Assembly: GCA_027081495.1 (NCBI GenBank)
Contig: JALWKJ010000233.1
Coordinates: forward strand, 1 to 32,956
Reading direction: 5' to 3'
Length of the DNA: 32,956 nt
Origin: Campylobacterales bacterium
GTDB lineage: Bacteria; Campylobacterota; Campylobacteria; Campylobacterales; QNZT01
Within the stretch, counting starts at the first letter, position 1. Each line of letters begins with the position of its first letter. Under the pieces are notes generated by a model. That model ran no database searches, had not been told where the DNA came from, and was given only the letters and a program-made list of their open reading frames with translations. Positions 16,200 to 24,475 of this stretch are shown piece after piece. The position numbers were made by a program, and so were the translations under genes.

Positions 16200-17480
16200 T
16201 TGGAACATTTTAAAGAAGAGACATTAAAATATCATGAACACGGTAAAATAGGAACGCTGATTACAAAGCCATGCAACACGCAAAAAGACCTTTCTATGGC
16301 ATATACGCCGGGAGTTGCATATCCTTGTCTTGAGATAGAAAAAAAGCCGTCTTTGGCATACGAATATACGAACAAAGGAAATCTTGTAGCGGTTATCACC
16401 GATGGAAGCGCGGTACTTGGGCTTGGAAATATAGGCGCTCTTGCCGGAAAACCGGTTATGGAAGGAAAAGCGGTTTTATTTAAGACTTTTGCGAATGTCG
16501 ATGCTATCGATGTCGAGTTAAATGTCCATACGGTTGATGAAATAGTAAGCGTTTGTGCCGCTATCAGCGATACATACGGAGGAATAAATCTCGAAGATAT
16601 AAAAGCGCCGGAGTGTTTCGAGATAGAAAAGAGACTCCAAGAGATGGTAAATATTCCCGTTTTTCATGACGATCAACACGGAACGGCGATAATAACGGCA
16701 GCCGGACTCTTAAACGCCCTTGAGTTAACAGGAAAAAAGATGGAAAATATTAAAATCGTCATAATCGGCGCCGGAGCCGCCGGAATAGCAAGCGCAAAAA
16801 TGTACAAAAATCTTGGCGCAAAGCATATCGTACTTGTAGATTCAAAAGGCGTAATCAATACAAAAAGGGAGGATCTTAATGTTTATAAAGCGGAATTTGC
16901 GATAGATACCGACGATAAAACTTTAGCCGACGCGTTAAAGGACGCCGATATGATGCTTGGACTTAGCGGACCTAGAATCGTTTCCAAGCAGATGGTAAAA
17001 ACTATGGCAAAAGATGCGATTATTTTTGCCTGTGCAAATCCTACTCCGGAAATTACGCCCGCTGAAGTGAAAGAGGTAAGAGACGACATAATAGTCGGGA
17101 CGGGAAGAAGCGATTATCCCAATCAAGTGAACAATGTTTTGGGTTTCCCGTCAATCTTTCGAGGCGCTCTTGATGTAGGAGCGAAAAAGATTACCGAAAA
17201 TATGAAGATAGCAGCCGCAAAAGCGCTTGCGGCATTGGCAAAAGAGCCTGTTCCCTACTATGTAAAAGCGGCTTATAACAATCCCGATCTTGAGTTTGGC
17301 AAAAACCATATCATACCGACGCCGTTTAGCAAAGAAGTTATGGTATGGGTCGCTTCGGCCGTGGCAAAAGCGGCTTTTGAAGACGGTGTTACAGATTTGA
17401 AAACATGCGATATAGAAAATTATAGAAAAAAACTAAGAGAGATAGCGTATCTTGACAGCCGGGAAGATACGAGGCAATAG
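16200..17480 (+). CDS. Malic enzyme (malate dehydrogenase, oxaloacetate-decarboxylating)
   Basis: Oxidatively decarboxylates malate to pyruvate, producing NAD(P)H. 426 residues, the short bacterial form without a phosphotransacetylase domain. Y35 in MAYTPGVA and K90 in MEGKAVLFK are the expected catalytic pair. The metal site is in EDIKAPECFEIE, followed by FHDDQHGTAI. The Rossmann motif is IIGAGAAGIASAKMYKNLG, and the aspartate ending its second strand (LVDSKG) would favour NAD, a weak inference. The start is TTG at 16200, with AAAAGG at 16185-16190 nine bases upstream; the frame has no ATG that would keep the conserved N-terminus. It sits after gltX as in Campylobacter (Cj1287c, mez). Confidence 0.93.
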   Translation: MEHFKEETLKYHEHGKIGTLITKPCNTQKDLSMAYTPGVAYPCLEIEKKPSLAYEYTNKGNLVAVITDGSAVLGLGNIGALAGKPVMEGKAVLFKTFANVDAIDVELNVHTVDEIVSVCAAISDTYGGINLEDIKAPECFEIEKRLQEMVNIPVFHDDQHGTAIITAAGLLNALELTGKKMENIKIVIIGAGAAGIASAKMYKNLGAKHIVLVDSKGVINTKREDLNVYKAEFAIDTDDKTLADALKDADMMLGLSGPRIVSKQMVKTMAKDAIIFACANPTPEITPAEVKEVRDDIIVGTGRSDYPNQVNNVLGFPSIFRGALDVGAKKITENMKIAAAKALAALAKEPVPYYVKAAYNNPDLEFGKNHIIPTPFSKEVMVWVASAVAKAAFEDGVTDLKTCDIENYRKKLREIAYLDSREDTRQ

Positions 17481-17969
17481 ATGAATATCCAAATTTTTGC
17501 AACGGGCGGTACGATAGCTAAAAAATACGATGAAATCAGCGGTAAGCTCGTTTTTGACGACGAGCTTCCTCAAAAAATTTTAAAACAGGCTAGATCAACC
17601 GAAAAATTCGATATACAAACACTTATGCTTAAAGACTCTCTTGAAATGGATGAAATCGATAGAGAGATTATTTTGCAGTCCGTTAATAGTACGAATTTAA
17701 ATAAAATAGTGATACTTCACGGAACCGATACCATGATAGAAACCGCCCGTAAACTCTCAAAAATAAAAGGAAAAACGGTAGTTTTAACGGGAGCTATGAT
17801 TCCTTTTTCTTTTAAAAATTCCGATGCTCTTTTTAATGTAGGCTTGGCTATAGGGGCGCTTAGCGGTTTAAGCAAGGGCGTCTATATAGCGATGAACTCA
17901 AGGTTGTTTACTTACGACAATGTGAAAAAAGACAAAAACAGAGCCGTTTTCGACTATCTTAGAACTTAA
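17481..17969 (+). CDS. Asparaginase-like protein, N-terminal domain only
   Basis: 162 residues, half the usual length of about 330. The N-terminal catalytic domain of L-asparaginase is present: T11 in FATGGTIA (first threonine), HGTDTM (second threonine and aspartate) and VLTGAMIPFSFKNSDA. It ends near NVKKDKNRAVF, where the catalytic lysine of full-length enzymes lies. The C-terminal domain, which completes the active site of the neighbouring subunit in classical enzymes, is missing. There is no sign of a frameshift downstream; the frame ends with TAA and then a chemoreceptor promoter. Short forms like this occur elsewhere in the phylum as far as I recall, so it is probably an intact gene and not a fragment. 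It starts one base after the malic enzyme stop. Confidence 0.8.
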   Translation: MNIQIFATGGTIAKKYDEISGKLVFDDELPQKILKQARSTEKFDIQTLMLKDSLEMDEIDREIILQSVNSTNLNKIVILHGTDTMIETARKLSKIKGKTVVLTGAMIPFSFKNSDALFNVGLAIGALSGLSKGVYIAMNSRLFTYDNVKKDKNRAVFDYLRT

Positions 17970-17992
17970 GAATAATTAAAAAAATCCGATAT
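17966..17992 (+). promoter_or_regulatory. Sigma-28 (FliA)-type promoter for the NIT chemoreceptor gene
   Basis: A -35-like TTAAGAAT (17966-17973), an 11-base spacer and TCCGATAT (17985-17992) match the flagellar sigma factor consensus (TAAAGTTT, 11 bases, GCCGATAA). The -10 half is strong and the -35 half weaker. It ends 34 bases before the ATG. The -35 part overlaps the last codon of the asparaginase-like gene. Confidence 0.65.
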
Positions 17993-18006
17993 TGTAATTA
18001 TACAAT
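17991..18006. repeat. Short dyad in the leader of the chemoreceptor gene
   Basis: ATTGTA and TACAAT flank four bases (ATTA) directly after the sigma-28 -10 element, so the dyad lies at or just past the expected transcription start. It could be an operator or chance in AT-rich DNA. Confidence 0.3.
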
Positions 18007-18026
18007 TATAAAAGGAATTTATTATT

Positions 18027-20075
18027 ATGACTTTTTTAAGTAAAATGAAAATTAAAACCGTTTTAACGGTTATGATCATCTTTTCTTTGATTACGATGTT
18101 GACATTTGGCTCATTGTTGGTAAAAGACAAATATGAACATTATAGCAGCTATAAAAAAGTCACAGATATTTTAAATTTCTCGGTAAAACTTAGTGAACTT
18201 ATTCATCAGTTTCAAAAAGAGAGAGGGGAGTCAGCCGGTTATTTGGGTTCTGACGGTAAAAAGTTTAAGGATACTCTTTTAAAACAAAGAGTTTTAACAG
18301 ATCAGAAGATAGATATAGTACAGTCTGAAAAATTTATTTCTCTTAAAAATAAATATAACTCGCAATATAAAAAAATAATAAAAACTTTATCTCGTCTGCC
18401 TCAAATGAGACAAAAGATTTCCGATAAAAAAATAGATGCGAGTGAAAGCATAAAATATTACAGCACGCTAAATGACAATATTATTGAAATGTTAAACTCT
18501 ATGGTATTGTCTGAAGATAAAATAACCAAAACGCTTGTCGCTTATCTGAGTTTTATAATAGCAAAGGAAAAATCAGGAATTTTAAGAGCGTTGGGTTCGT
18601 CGGTTTTTGCAAAAGGCTATTTTGATAAGCAGACGGCGATTTATTTTGATAAATTGATCTTTGCCGAAAATGAGTTTATCAAAGAATTTAAATATTCAGC
18701 TCCAAAACATATAGTCGAAAACTATATAAATACCGTTGTAAAGGCGGATTCGTACAAAGAAGTTAAAACTTATATACAAAAAGCTTTAAGCGCCGGAATA
18801 GGAGAACCGTTAAATATAGATTCTCAAAAATGGTTCAACGCTATGACAAATAAAATAAATAATATGCAAAAAACCGAGAAAGAGATATCTAAAGAGATCA
18901 TGCATTTCGCAAATGAAGGAGCGAAGAAAGAATTTTATAATTTTATAATCTTTATAAGCTTGGTATTGATTAGTATAGGTATGGTTTTGGTTTTGAGCTT
19001 GTACGCGAGAGTAAGATTTTTCTCTTCTATAGATTACCTTCATAAAGGAGTAAGCGATCTTTTGGATTATTTGAATAAAAAAGTGACCGTTCCTTCATAC
19101 ATAGAGATAAAAAACAATAATGAAATAAGTGAAATTTCAAAAATGATAAATGAATATATGAAGCAGCAATTCGATAAAGACAGATGCGATCTTTTGACAA
19201 CAGGCGAAACTATTTTGGTAATGGATAAAATTACAAAAGGTTATTTTGATACATTTGTCACAAATGTGCCGTCTTCAGCGGGTATGAAAACACTGGCAAA
19301 AGCTTTAAACAATATGGTCAAAAACCAAAGTAGAATCTTAAAACAGGTAGATTCGCTTTTAAAACGACTTTCAAATGACGATTATTCGACAAAAATAGAG
19401 GTTGATAAAAATATGCATGGAAGTTTAAAAGATATCGTGTTATCGGCTAACTCTCTAGCGGATATATTGAGAGAAAATGCGATAAATAATCTTGAAAACG
19501 GCAGCGACTTGAAAAAGAGAGTTGAAATATTTTTGCAAACTTCTACTCACCTTTTAGATACTACGAAAGAGCAGACAAACGCAATGAAAAATACGGCGGA
19601 TGCCGTAGAGGTGATGCATCGTCAAGTGGAAGAAGTTTTAAGTCATTCTGAAAAAATTACCGCTCAAGGCGAGGATATAAAATCTATTTTGACAATTATA
19701 TCCGAAATTGCGGATCAGACAAATTTATTGGCGCTAAACGCTGCCATAGAGGCGGCTCGTGCTGGAGAACACGGAAAAGGTTTCGCCGTTGTTGCCGATG
19801 AGGTAAGACTTCTGGCTGAAAAAACTCAAAAATCGTTATCAAATATCAGTCTTACCGTCAACTCGTTAAATCAATCGGCTCGAGATATAGATGAGAGTAT
19901 AAAAGCTCAAAGCGTTTCTATTCGAAAGATACAAGAATCCGTATCGTCTTTGGAAAATACTGCGCAAAAAAATACCCGAACAAGCAATGTTATATATGAA
20001 AGTTCGGAACAAATTGCCCAAGTTTCGAAATCGCTTGTACAAACCGCCGAAAACAAAAAGATAGAAAACGCTTAA
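18027..20075 (+). CDS. Methyl-accepting chemotaxis protein with NIT-type sensor domain
   Basis: 682 residues. Membrane segment 1 is at about 13-33 and segment 2 at about 312-332. The periplasmic region between them begins with HQFQKERGESAGYL, the start of a NIT domain (a helical sensor first linked to nitrate and nitrite). After a HAMP-like stretch comes the signalling coiled coil, with the invariant hairpin tip EIADQTNLLALNAAIEAARA and GFAVVADEVRLLAEKTQ that contacts CheA and CheW. The C-terminal arm is short and there is no CheR-binding pentapeptide. AAAGGAA is about 11 bases before the ATG. It is followed 10 bases later by a PAS protein, forming a split receptor pair similar in idea to Campylobacter CetA/CetB. 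Confidence 0.92.
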   Translation: MTFLSKMKIKTVLTVMIIFSLITMLTFGSLLVKDKYEHYSSYKKVTDILNFSVKLSELIHQFQKERGESAGYLGSDGKKFKDTLLKQRVLTDQKIDIVQSEKFISLKNKYNSQYKKIIKTLSRLPQMRQKISDKKIDASESIKYYSTLNDNIIEMLNSMVLSEDKITKTLVAYLSFIIAKEKSGILRALGSSVFAKGYFDKQTAIYFDKLIFAENEFIKEFKYSAPKHIVENYINTVVKADSYKEVKTYIQKALSAGIGEPLNIDSQKWFNAMTNKINNMQKTEKEISKEIMHFANEGAKKEFYNFIIFISLVLISIGMVLVLSLYARVRFFSSIDYLHKGVSDLLDYLNKKVTVPSYIEIKNNNEISEISKMINEYMKQQFDKDRCDLLTTGETILVMDKITKGYFDTFVTNVPSSAGMKTLAKALNNMVKNQSRILKQVDSLLKRLSNDDYSTKIEVDKNMHGSLKDIVLSANSLADILRENAINNLENGSDLKKRVEIFLQTSTHLLDTTKEQTNAMKNTADAVEVMHRQVEEVLSHSEKITAQGEDIKSILTIISEIADQTNLLALNAAIEAARAGEHGKGFAVVADEVRLLAEKTQKSLSNISLTVNSLNQSARDIDESIKAQSVSIRKIQESVSSLENTAQKNTRTSNVIYESSEQIAQVSKSLVQTAENKKIENA

Positions 20076-20085
20076 GGAGAAGAGA

Positions 20086-20493
20086 GTGTCACACAATGAA
20101 ATAATTCTAAACGATGATAGTTTCCTTGTTTCAGAAACGGACAAAAGAGGAGTTATTACTTTCGCAAGCGATGATTTTTGTAAAATCGCCGAATATGATG
20201 TAGATGAACTTATCGGTAAACCTCACAATATCGTCAGACACCCCGATATGCCCAAAGCCGCCTTTAAAGATCTATGGCAGACTGTTAAAAAAGGTAAAGT
20301 TTGGTCCGGTTTTGTGAAAAATAGATCTAAAACCGGAAAAACATACTGGGTTTACGCCACGGTCTATCCATATAAAAATAAAGACGGAAACGACGGATAT
20401 ATATCATGTCGTACAAAAGTTGCGTCAAGAGAGGAAATAGAGAAATATGACGCTTTATATAAACGAATGAAAGAGGAAGAGAGAAAAAAATAG
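20086..20493 (+). CDS. Stand-alone PAS protein, Aer/CetB-like redox sensor
   Basis: 135 residues, essentially one PAS domain (about 10-115) plus a charged helical tail. The sequence IVRHPDMPKAAFKDLW is the hallmark of Aer- and CetB-type PAS domains, which in characterised members bind FAD and report electron-transport state. NRSKTGKTYWVYATVYP is the following conserved strand pair. There is no membrane segment, so it is cytoplasmic. The start is GTG at 20086 with AAGGAG at 20074-20079; the ATG 10 bases later is out of frame. It follows a chemoreceptor gene by 10 bases. In Campylobacter the PAS protein CetB signals through the receptor CetA, so the same arrangement is likely here. Flavin binding is inferred from family only. 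Confidence 0.88.
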   Translation: MSHNEIILNDDSFLVSETDKRGVITFASDDFCKIAEYDVDELIGKPHNIVRHPDMPKAAFKDLWQTVKKGKVWSGFVKNRSKTGKTYWVYATVYPYKNKDGNDGYISCRTKVASREEIEKYDALYKRMKEEERKK

Positions 20494-20546
20494 TCGATTT
20501 TAGTAAATAAAAAATATCTTTTCAAAGCCGCTTGCAAAAAAAAATT

Positions 20547-20555
20547 TGATAATAT
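20547..20555 (+). promoter_or_regulatory. Probable extended -10 promoter of the metallopeptidase gene
   Basis: TGATAATAT fits TG-n-TAnAAT loosely and ends 40 bases before the ATG at 20596. AAGGAAA at 20584-20590 is the ribosome binding site. Confidence 0.4.
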
Positions 20556-20595
20556 GAATTAAACATACTTTCGACTATAAAGCAAGGAAAAATCT

Positions 20596-21489
20596 ATGAA
20601 ATGGAAAGATAGAAAAAGAAGCTCAAATGTAGAAGATAGACGCTCGTCTTCAGGTGGAGGAGGTTTTAAAATGCCTTCTCTTCAGACTCTGCTTTTTATA
20701 TATCCTCTGATAAAACCGCTTTTAAAGAGTAAAATAGGATTATTTGTCGTTGCGGTCGGAGCTATCGCGTATATTAGCGGGTTTAATCCTCTTTCTATCA
20801 TAAGCGGCTCAGGTCAAAATGCTCCGGCGACTAAAGAGCAAAAATTAAAAGACGATGAATCCGCGGCCTTTATGTCAACCGTATTGGCCGATACCGAAGA
20901 TGTGTGGTCGGCTATATTTAGAAATTCGGGTTATACATATAAACCTCCCAAAATGGTTCTATATAGAGGAAGTACCAGGAGCGGATGCGGATACGCAAAT
21001 GCGCAAATGGGACCGTTTTATTGTCCTAACGATCAGAAAATATATGTTGATTTGGGTTTTTTTGATGAACTAAAAAACAAATTTAAAGCATCGGGCGATT
21101 TCGCTCAAGCGTATGTATTGGCTCATGAAGTAGGGCACCATATACAAAATCTTCAAGGCACTCTCGAAAAGGTGGAGATGGCAAAACAAAGAAGCTATGG
21201 TAAAGCTGGACAAAACGCTCTTCAAGTTAAAGTCGAACTTCAGGCTGACTGTTACGCCGGTGTATGGACTCATCAAGCACAGAAAATGAAAAAGATACTT
21301 GAAAAAGGCGATATCGATGAAGCGTTAAATGCCGCAAGCGCTATCGGAGACGATCATATACAAAAACAGACAACCGGGTATGTTATGCCCGATAGTTTTA
21401 CGCACGGTACATCAAAACAGAGAATGAAGTGGTTTTATAGAGGACTCAAAAGCGGTGATTTGAGAGATTGTAATACATTTGGTGGTTGA
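20596..21489 (+). CDS. Neutral zinc metallopeptidase, YpfJ family, membrane-anchored
   Basis: 297 residues. The N-terminus is basic and glycine-rich (MKWKDRKRSSNVEDRRSSSG), typical of the family, followed by one membrane segment at about 49-66. The zinc site is HEVGH at 177-181 in the segment LAHEVGHHIQNLQG. Downstream ELQADCYAGVW supplies the conserved second metal/structure motif. Two cysteine-containing motifs (GCGYANAQMGPFYCPND) precede the catalytic helix and are normal for the family. The C-terminal SFTHGTSKQRMKWFYRGLKSG is also conserved. The catalytic part probably faces the periplasm. Natural substrates of this family are unknown. Confidence 0.92.
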   Translation: MKWKDRKRSSNVEDRRSSSGGGGFKMPSLQTLLFIYPLIKPLLKSKIGLFVVAVGAIAYISGFNPLSIISGSGQNAPATKEQKLKDDESAAFMSTVLADTEDVWSAIFRNSGYTYKPPKMVLYRGSTRSGCGYANAQMGPFYCPNDQKIYVDLGFFDELKNKFKASGDFAQAYVLAHEVGHHIQNLQGTLEKVEMAKQRSYGKAGQNALQVKVELQADCYAGVWTHQAQKMKKILEKGDIDEALNAASAIGDDHIQKQTTGYVMPDSFTHGTSKQRMKWFYRGLKSGDLRDCNTFGG

Positions 21490-21513
21490 AAAAATTAAAG
21501 ATGATTTATTTTA

Positions 21514-21522
21514 TGTTATAAT
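21514..21522 (+). promoter_or_regulatory. Extended -10 promoter of the lipoprotein hydrolase gene
   Basis: TGTTATAAT, the same nine bases as at purB, ends 26 bases before the ATG at 21549. AAAGG at 21537-21541 follows as ribosome binding site. Confidence 0.6.
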
Positions 21523-21548
21523 TTTTAAATTATTTTAAAGGTTATAAC

Positions 21549-23093
21549 ATGTATAAAATATCTATCTTATTTCTTGTTCTTATTTTTCTAGGGTGTGGCG
21601 GCAGTAGTGAAAAAGAGAATATCCAAAAAGATCAAAATCATCCCGTAGAAACAAAAACGCAGAGTGAACCCGCTGTTTCGTTAACATCTCAGAAAGTTGA
21701 ACAAACACTATCTAAAATAAAAAACGATGCCGAAAATATCGTTCCTATAAATGAAAGCGATGCTCAAAATGTTATAACAGAGCCGCCGTTAAAGCCTTAT
21801 AGGGAAAAATCGGTAACCGTTTATGTTCACGGCTACGATAAAGACGGGGCGACATATGACTCTGTTTACGGTTATGACGCTTACGATCCGATGCTCGATA
21901 AACTAGTAAAGCTTACGGGATTTGATACGCTAAAAAGTTACAATCCCGAAAATTTTACGAATATTATTACTATAACCCCTTATTACGGATCAGTTGCTCC
22001 GGATTATTATAGTGATAAAGATAAAGAGGATATAGAAAAAATTACGCAAAAGTATGGAGGAGGAATTCCAAGATACGCTTTAATCGTAGCAAAATATGCT
22101 AAGCATGTTATGAAAATATCGGGAGCCGATCATGTAAATTTTATCGGCGCTAGTTTAGGAGCGCTTGTGGTTAGATGGATAATAGAAAAAAATGTTGAAA
22201 ATCTTGCATCGGAAAAAAAGATATTGCGTTGGCAAAGTATAGAAGGGGTTGTTAGAGGAAATAAGGTTGCTAGTAATGAAAACCTTGTAAAGTTTGTAAA
22301 TCTCATTCAAAAACAGCCCATAGATGTAAAACATATGAATTACAGCTGGATAGGAAAACATCTTCATACTCCGGTAGGTGAAGCTTCAAGCCCGTACTAT
22401 AAAGATATACTCGTATCTCAAATTAGTTCTACTAGAGCGACCGAACCTTTTAAGTGGCTTATGCCTAAAACCCCGAACGACGGTTATCAGGCGCTTAAAG
22501 ATACTTATTTTAAAAAGGTTGATGAAAATGTTAGATTCGACGGTTTAAATTTTGCCCATACTATTTTTCATCAAAGTCATTTAGGCATAAAAAAAGATCT
22601 TGGCGCATGGGCTGGTGTAGCGACATTTTTACTACCTCACAAAAGGGTGAAAATCACGCTAACGGGTGCTACTGTTGATAATTTGCATGAAAATATCTAT
22701 TTTTTTAACAAAAGCGCCGAGATAGTTTTTGCCAGTGAAGTTTTTTCTCCAAAAATTTACGAAAAATGGCAAATAAAAGATGCGATTGATGAAAGAGTTT
22801 ACGATAGCGGTGCTCTTGAAATACATAAATATAAAAAAAGAGGTCAGCATAAAAATTTTGAGCAGGTATTGTTTGACGGCTTCGTATTAAAAGACGAAGA
22901 AGTTTTAAATTTAAAACTATCCGGTTTTGAGATCGATCAAAACGATATGTACGGCGTGCATGACGAATTGAACAAAAGAGAAAAATTAGGTTCAATCGTT
23001 GTGGAGGCAAAATTAGAAAACCATACTTTTGATATTGCGGCGGATGAATGGAGCGGAAGCCTCAGAGTAGAGGTTTTCGATGTTTCTAGATAA
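21549..23093 (+). CDS. Lipoprotein alpha/beta-hydrolase (lipase/esterase-like)
   Basis: 514 residues. The signal ends in a lipobox FLGC (13-16), so C16 should be lipidated. Residues about 20-85 are a polar linker. The hydrolase core begins at KSVTVYVHGYDKDG (oxyanion-type HG) and has the nucleophile elbow GASLG with S202 (200-204). A histidine candidate is H344 in FHQSHLGI. The last 150 residues form beta-rich C-terminal modules, including VKITLTGATVDN, which could bind a surface or substrate. It is probably anchored on the periplasmic side or outer surface. Substrate unknown; lipase, esterase or thioesterase are all possible. It has its own promoter and no clear operon partner. Confidence 0.8.
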   Translation: MYKISILFLVLIFLGCGGSSEKENIQKDQNHPVETKTQSEPAVSLTSQKVEQTLSKIKNDAENIVPINESDAQNVITEPPLKPYREKSVTVYVHGYDKDGATYDSVYGYDAYDPMLDKLVKLTGFDTLKSYNPENFTNIITITPYYGSVAPDYYSDKDKEDIEKITQKYGGGIPRYALIVAKYAKHVMKISGADHVNFIGASLGALVVRWIIEKNVENLASEKKILRWQSIEGVVRGNKVASNENLVKFVNLIQKQPIDVKHMNYSWIGKHLHTPVGEASSPYYKDILVSQISSTRATEPFKWLMPKTPNDGYQALKDTYFKKVDENVRFDGLNFAHTIFHQSHLGIKKDLGAWAGVATFLLPHKRVKITLTGATVDNLHENIYFFNKSAEIVFASEVFSPKIYEKWQIKDAIDERVYDSGALEIHKYKKRGQHKNFEQVLFDGFVLKDEEVLNLKLSGFEIDQNDMYGVHDELNKREKLGSIVVEAKLENHTFDIAADEWSGSLRVEVFDVSR

Positions 23094-23105
23094 TATTTAA
23101 AACTA

Positions 23106-23111
23106 TATAAT
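23106..23111 (+). promoter_or_regulatory. -10 element upstream of the acidic helical protein gene
   Basis: TATAAT at 23106-23111, 47 bases before the ATG at 23159. No TG extension or -35 is seen. Confidence 0.35.
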
Positions 23112-23158
23112 TAAAAAACAGGTATCATGTGTTTGTAAAAAAAACAAAGGAGCATAAT

Positions 23159-23647
23159 ATGGCTGATTTTAAAGAAATAGTGGAAAAATCGAAAAAAGCG
23201 CTTGATAAACTTGAAGAAAAAGTTGAAGATATAAGCGAAGACTTTACTGACGAGGCGAAAGAGTTATGGGGTGATTTAAAAAAGAAATTTTCAGGCGTAA
23301 GCGAAAAATTAAAAGAGGGCATCGGCAGTGAAACGGATGAGCTAAAAGCGAATCTCGATGTGCTTGAAGCGAAACAAAAACTTCAGGACATAAAAGAGAG
23401 CGCTGAAGAATTTACTAAAAAAATTGCCGCTAAAGCCGAGGAAGAGCTGGATATAGCCGCGTTAAGGGCTCATCTTGCAAAGATGGAAGCCGAGGATTTG
23501 TGGGAAGAGAAGAAAAAAGAACTCTCTTATGAATTTCAAGAATCGCAACACAAAGTGAAAAAAATGGCGCAGGAGGCGGCTGAAGAAATTGAAGAGTATT
23601 TTACTTCTTTGATGAAAAATTTTACCGACGAGGGTAAAAAAGCTTAA
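23159..23647 (+). CDS. Small charged, fully helical protein of unknown function
   Basis: 162 residues from the ATG at 23159, which has AAAGGAG at 23146-23152; the frame is open 10 codons further up, but that start would lack a ribosome binding site. There is no signal peptide or membrane segment. The sequence is almost entirely Lys/Glu/Ala/Leu-rich amphipathic helix with 11-residue-like periodicity (for example KKALDKLEEKVEDISEDFTD), recalling apolipoprotein-, phasin- or LEA-like proteins. No enzymatic motif. It may coat a surface or membrane, but that is a guess from composition. Confidence 0.7.
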   Translation: MADFKEIVEKSKKALDKLEEKVEDISEDFTDEAKELWGDLKKKFSGVSEKLKEGIGSETDELKANLDVLEAKQKLQDIKESAEEFTKKIAAKAEEELDIAALRAHLAKMEAEDLWEEKKKELSYEFQESQHKVKKMAQEAAEEIEEYFTSLMKNFTDEGKKA

Positions 23648-23659
23648 TTTTTACAAATA

Positions 23660-23680
23660 GGGCGCTCTTAAGAGCTGCCC
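23660..23680. terminator. Hairpin between convergent genes, probable bidirectional terminator
   Basis: GGGCGCTC and GAGCTGCCC form a stem (one bulged T) around TTAA, between the stop of the helical protein (23647) and the stop of the minus-strand lipoprotein (23683). The T-run is poor on both sides, so termination efficiency is uncertain. Confidence 0.5.
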
Positions 23681-23682
23681 GA

Positions 23683-24420
23683 TTAAAGCTCTTCATAGCT
23701 ATTTGGATCAAAAACGCTGTAAGTTGTACTTCCGTCGCTCAAACGAGTGATGACTCCGATTGTTCCCCATCCGTCGGCATAATATCTATCTATTCTTGCG
23801 CCCTCGATTGTTCCGCAGTAAAAGTGAAGGACGGATCCGTAAGTCATAGGAGGGTTTTGAGGATCGGGATATGCTTGTATCGGTATGATAGCCGTGATAT
23901 CGAAACTTTCGATTCTCTGTTTTAATACGCAAGCTCCTTTTTCGTTTCTTAGTAAATCTTCGTTTTTTCTTATAAGAACGGGATATTGTTCCGTACCTGA
24001 AAGGATATCGTTTGAATCGTAAGCGTTTACCGTAATATGATTTGGCGTAATCGTATCTTTTTCAACTAGTTTGTTATTCTCAAATATATGTATGATCGTA
24101 TCTCCTAAATCATCTTTTATTCCCTGTATTTGATGAGTCAAAATAGTTTTTTGTTGATTAAAATAGCCGCTTGGGTCTTCTGAAGTAACCGTATATCGTT
24201 TTTTTACTATGCCTCCGACTAGCGCTCGGTAAGGAAAGAGATATCCCGTTATATTAAAATCGACGCCGGTTCCTTGCATTTTGGGAGGAATAACGCTTGC
24301 CGTATATGTGTCGTCGTTTTGATAGTTCGTATCGTCAACATTAACGCTTTCGTTTCCAAGACATCCCGTTAAAACATACGCTATTGTCAAAATAGATATA
24401 AAATTTACCAATTTTTTCAT
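23683..24420 (-). CDS. Lipoprotein of unknown function
   Basis: 245 residues. A lipoprotein signal with lipobox LTGC (17-20) is followed by a short acidic linker (SVNVDDTNYQNDD) and a domain rich in beta strands. No catalytic or binding motif is recognised. It contains two further cysteines (in GACVLKQ and HFYCGTIEG) that could form a disulfide. The region GIKDDLGDTIIHIFENNKL and the end DGSTTYSVFDPNSYEEL suggest a beta-barrel or beta-sandwich fold, but this is weak. A purine-rich ribosome binding site (AAAGGCGGA) precedes the ATG. It lies between a convergent helical-protein gene and an upstream membrane-protein gene 55 bases away. Confidence 0.75.
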   Translation of the reverse strand: MKKLVNFISILTIAYVLTGCLGNESVNVDDTNYQNDDTYTASVIPPKMQGTGVDFNITGYLFPYRALVGGIVKKRYTVTSEDPSGYFNQQKTILTHQIQGIKDDLGDTIIHIFENNKLVEKDTITPNHITVNAYDSNDILSGTEQYPVLIRKNEDLLRNEKGACVLKQRIESFDITAIIPIQAYPDPQNPPMTYGSVLHFYCGTIEGARIDRYYADGWGTIGVITRLSDGSTTYSVFDPNSYEEL

Positions 24421-24475
24421 GATCGTCCGCCTTTTTTGTTTGATAAGCGGATTTTAGCATTAAAATGTGAAAAAA

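Noticed and set aside
17481..18026. Asparaginase-like gene as a frameshifted pseudogene
   Set aside because: No second-half coding sequence follows in any frame; a sigma-28 promoter and chemoreceptor gene come directly after, and the kept motifs are intact.
20494..20545. Possible terminator after the PAS gene (TTTTCAAAGC with GCTTGCAAAA)
   Set aside because: The arms mismatch at two positions and leave only a one-base loop, so it would not fold well.
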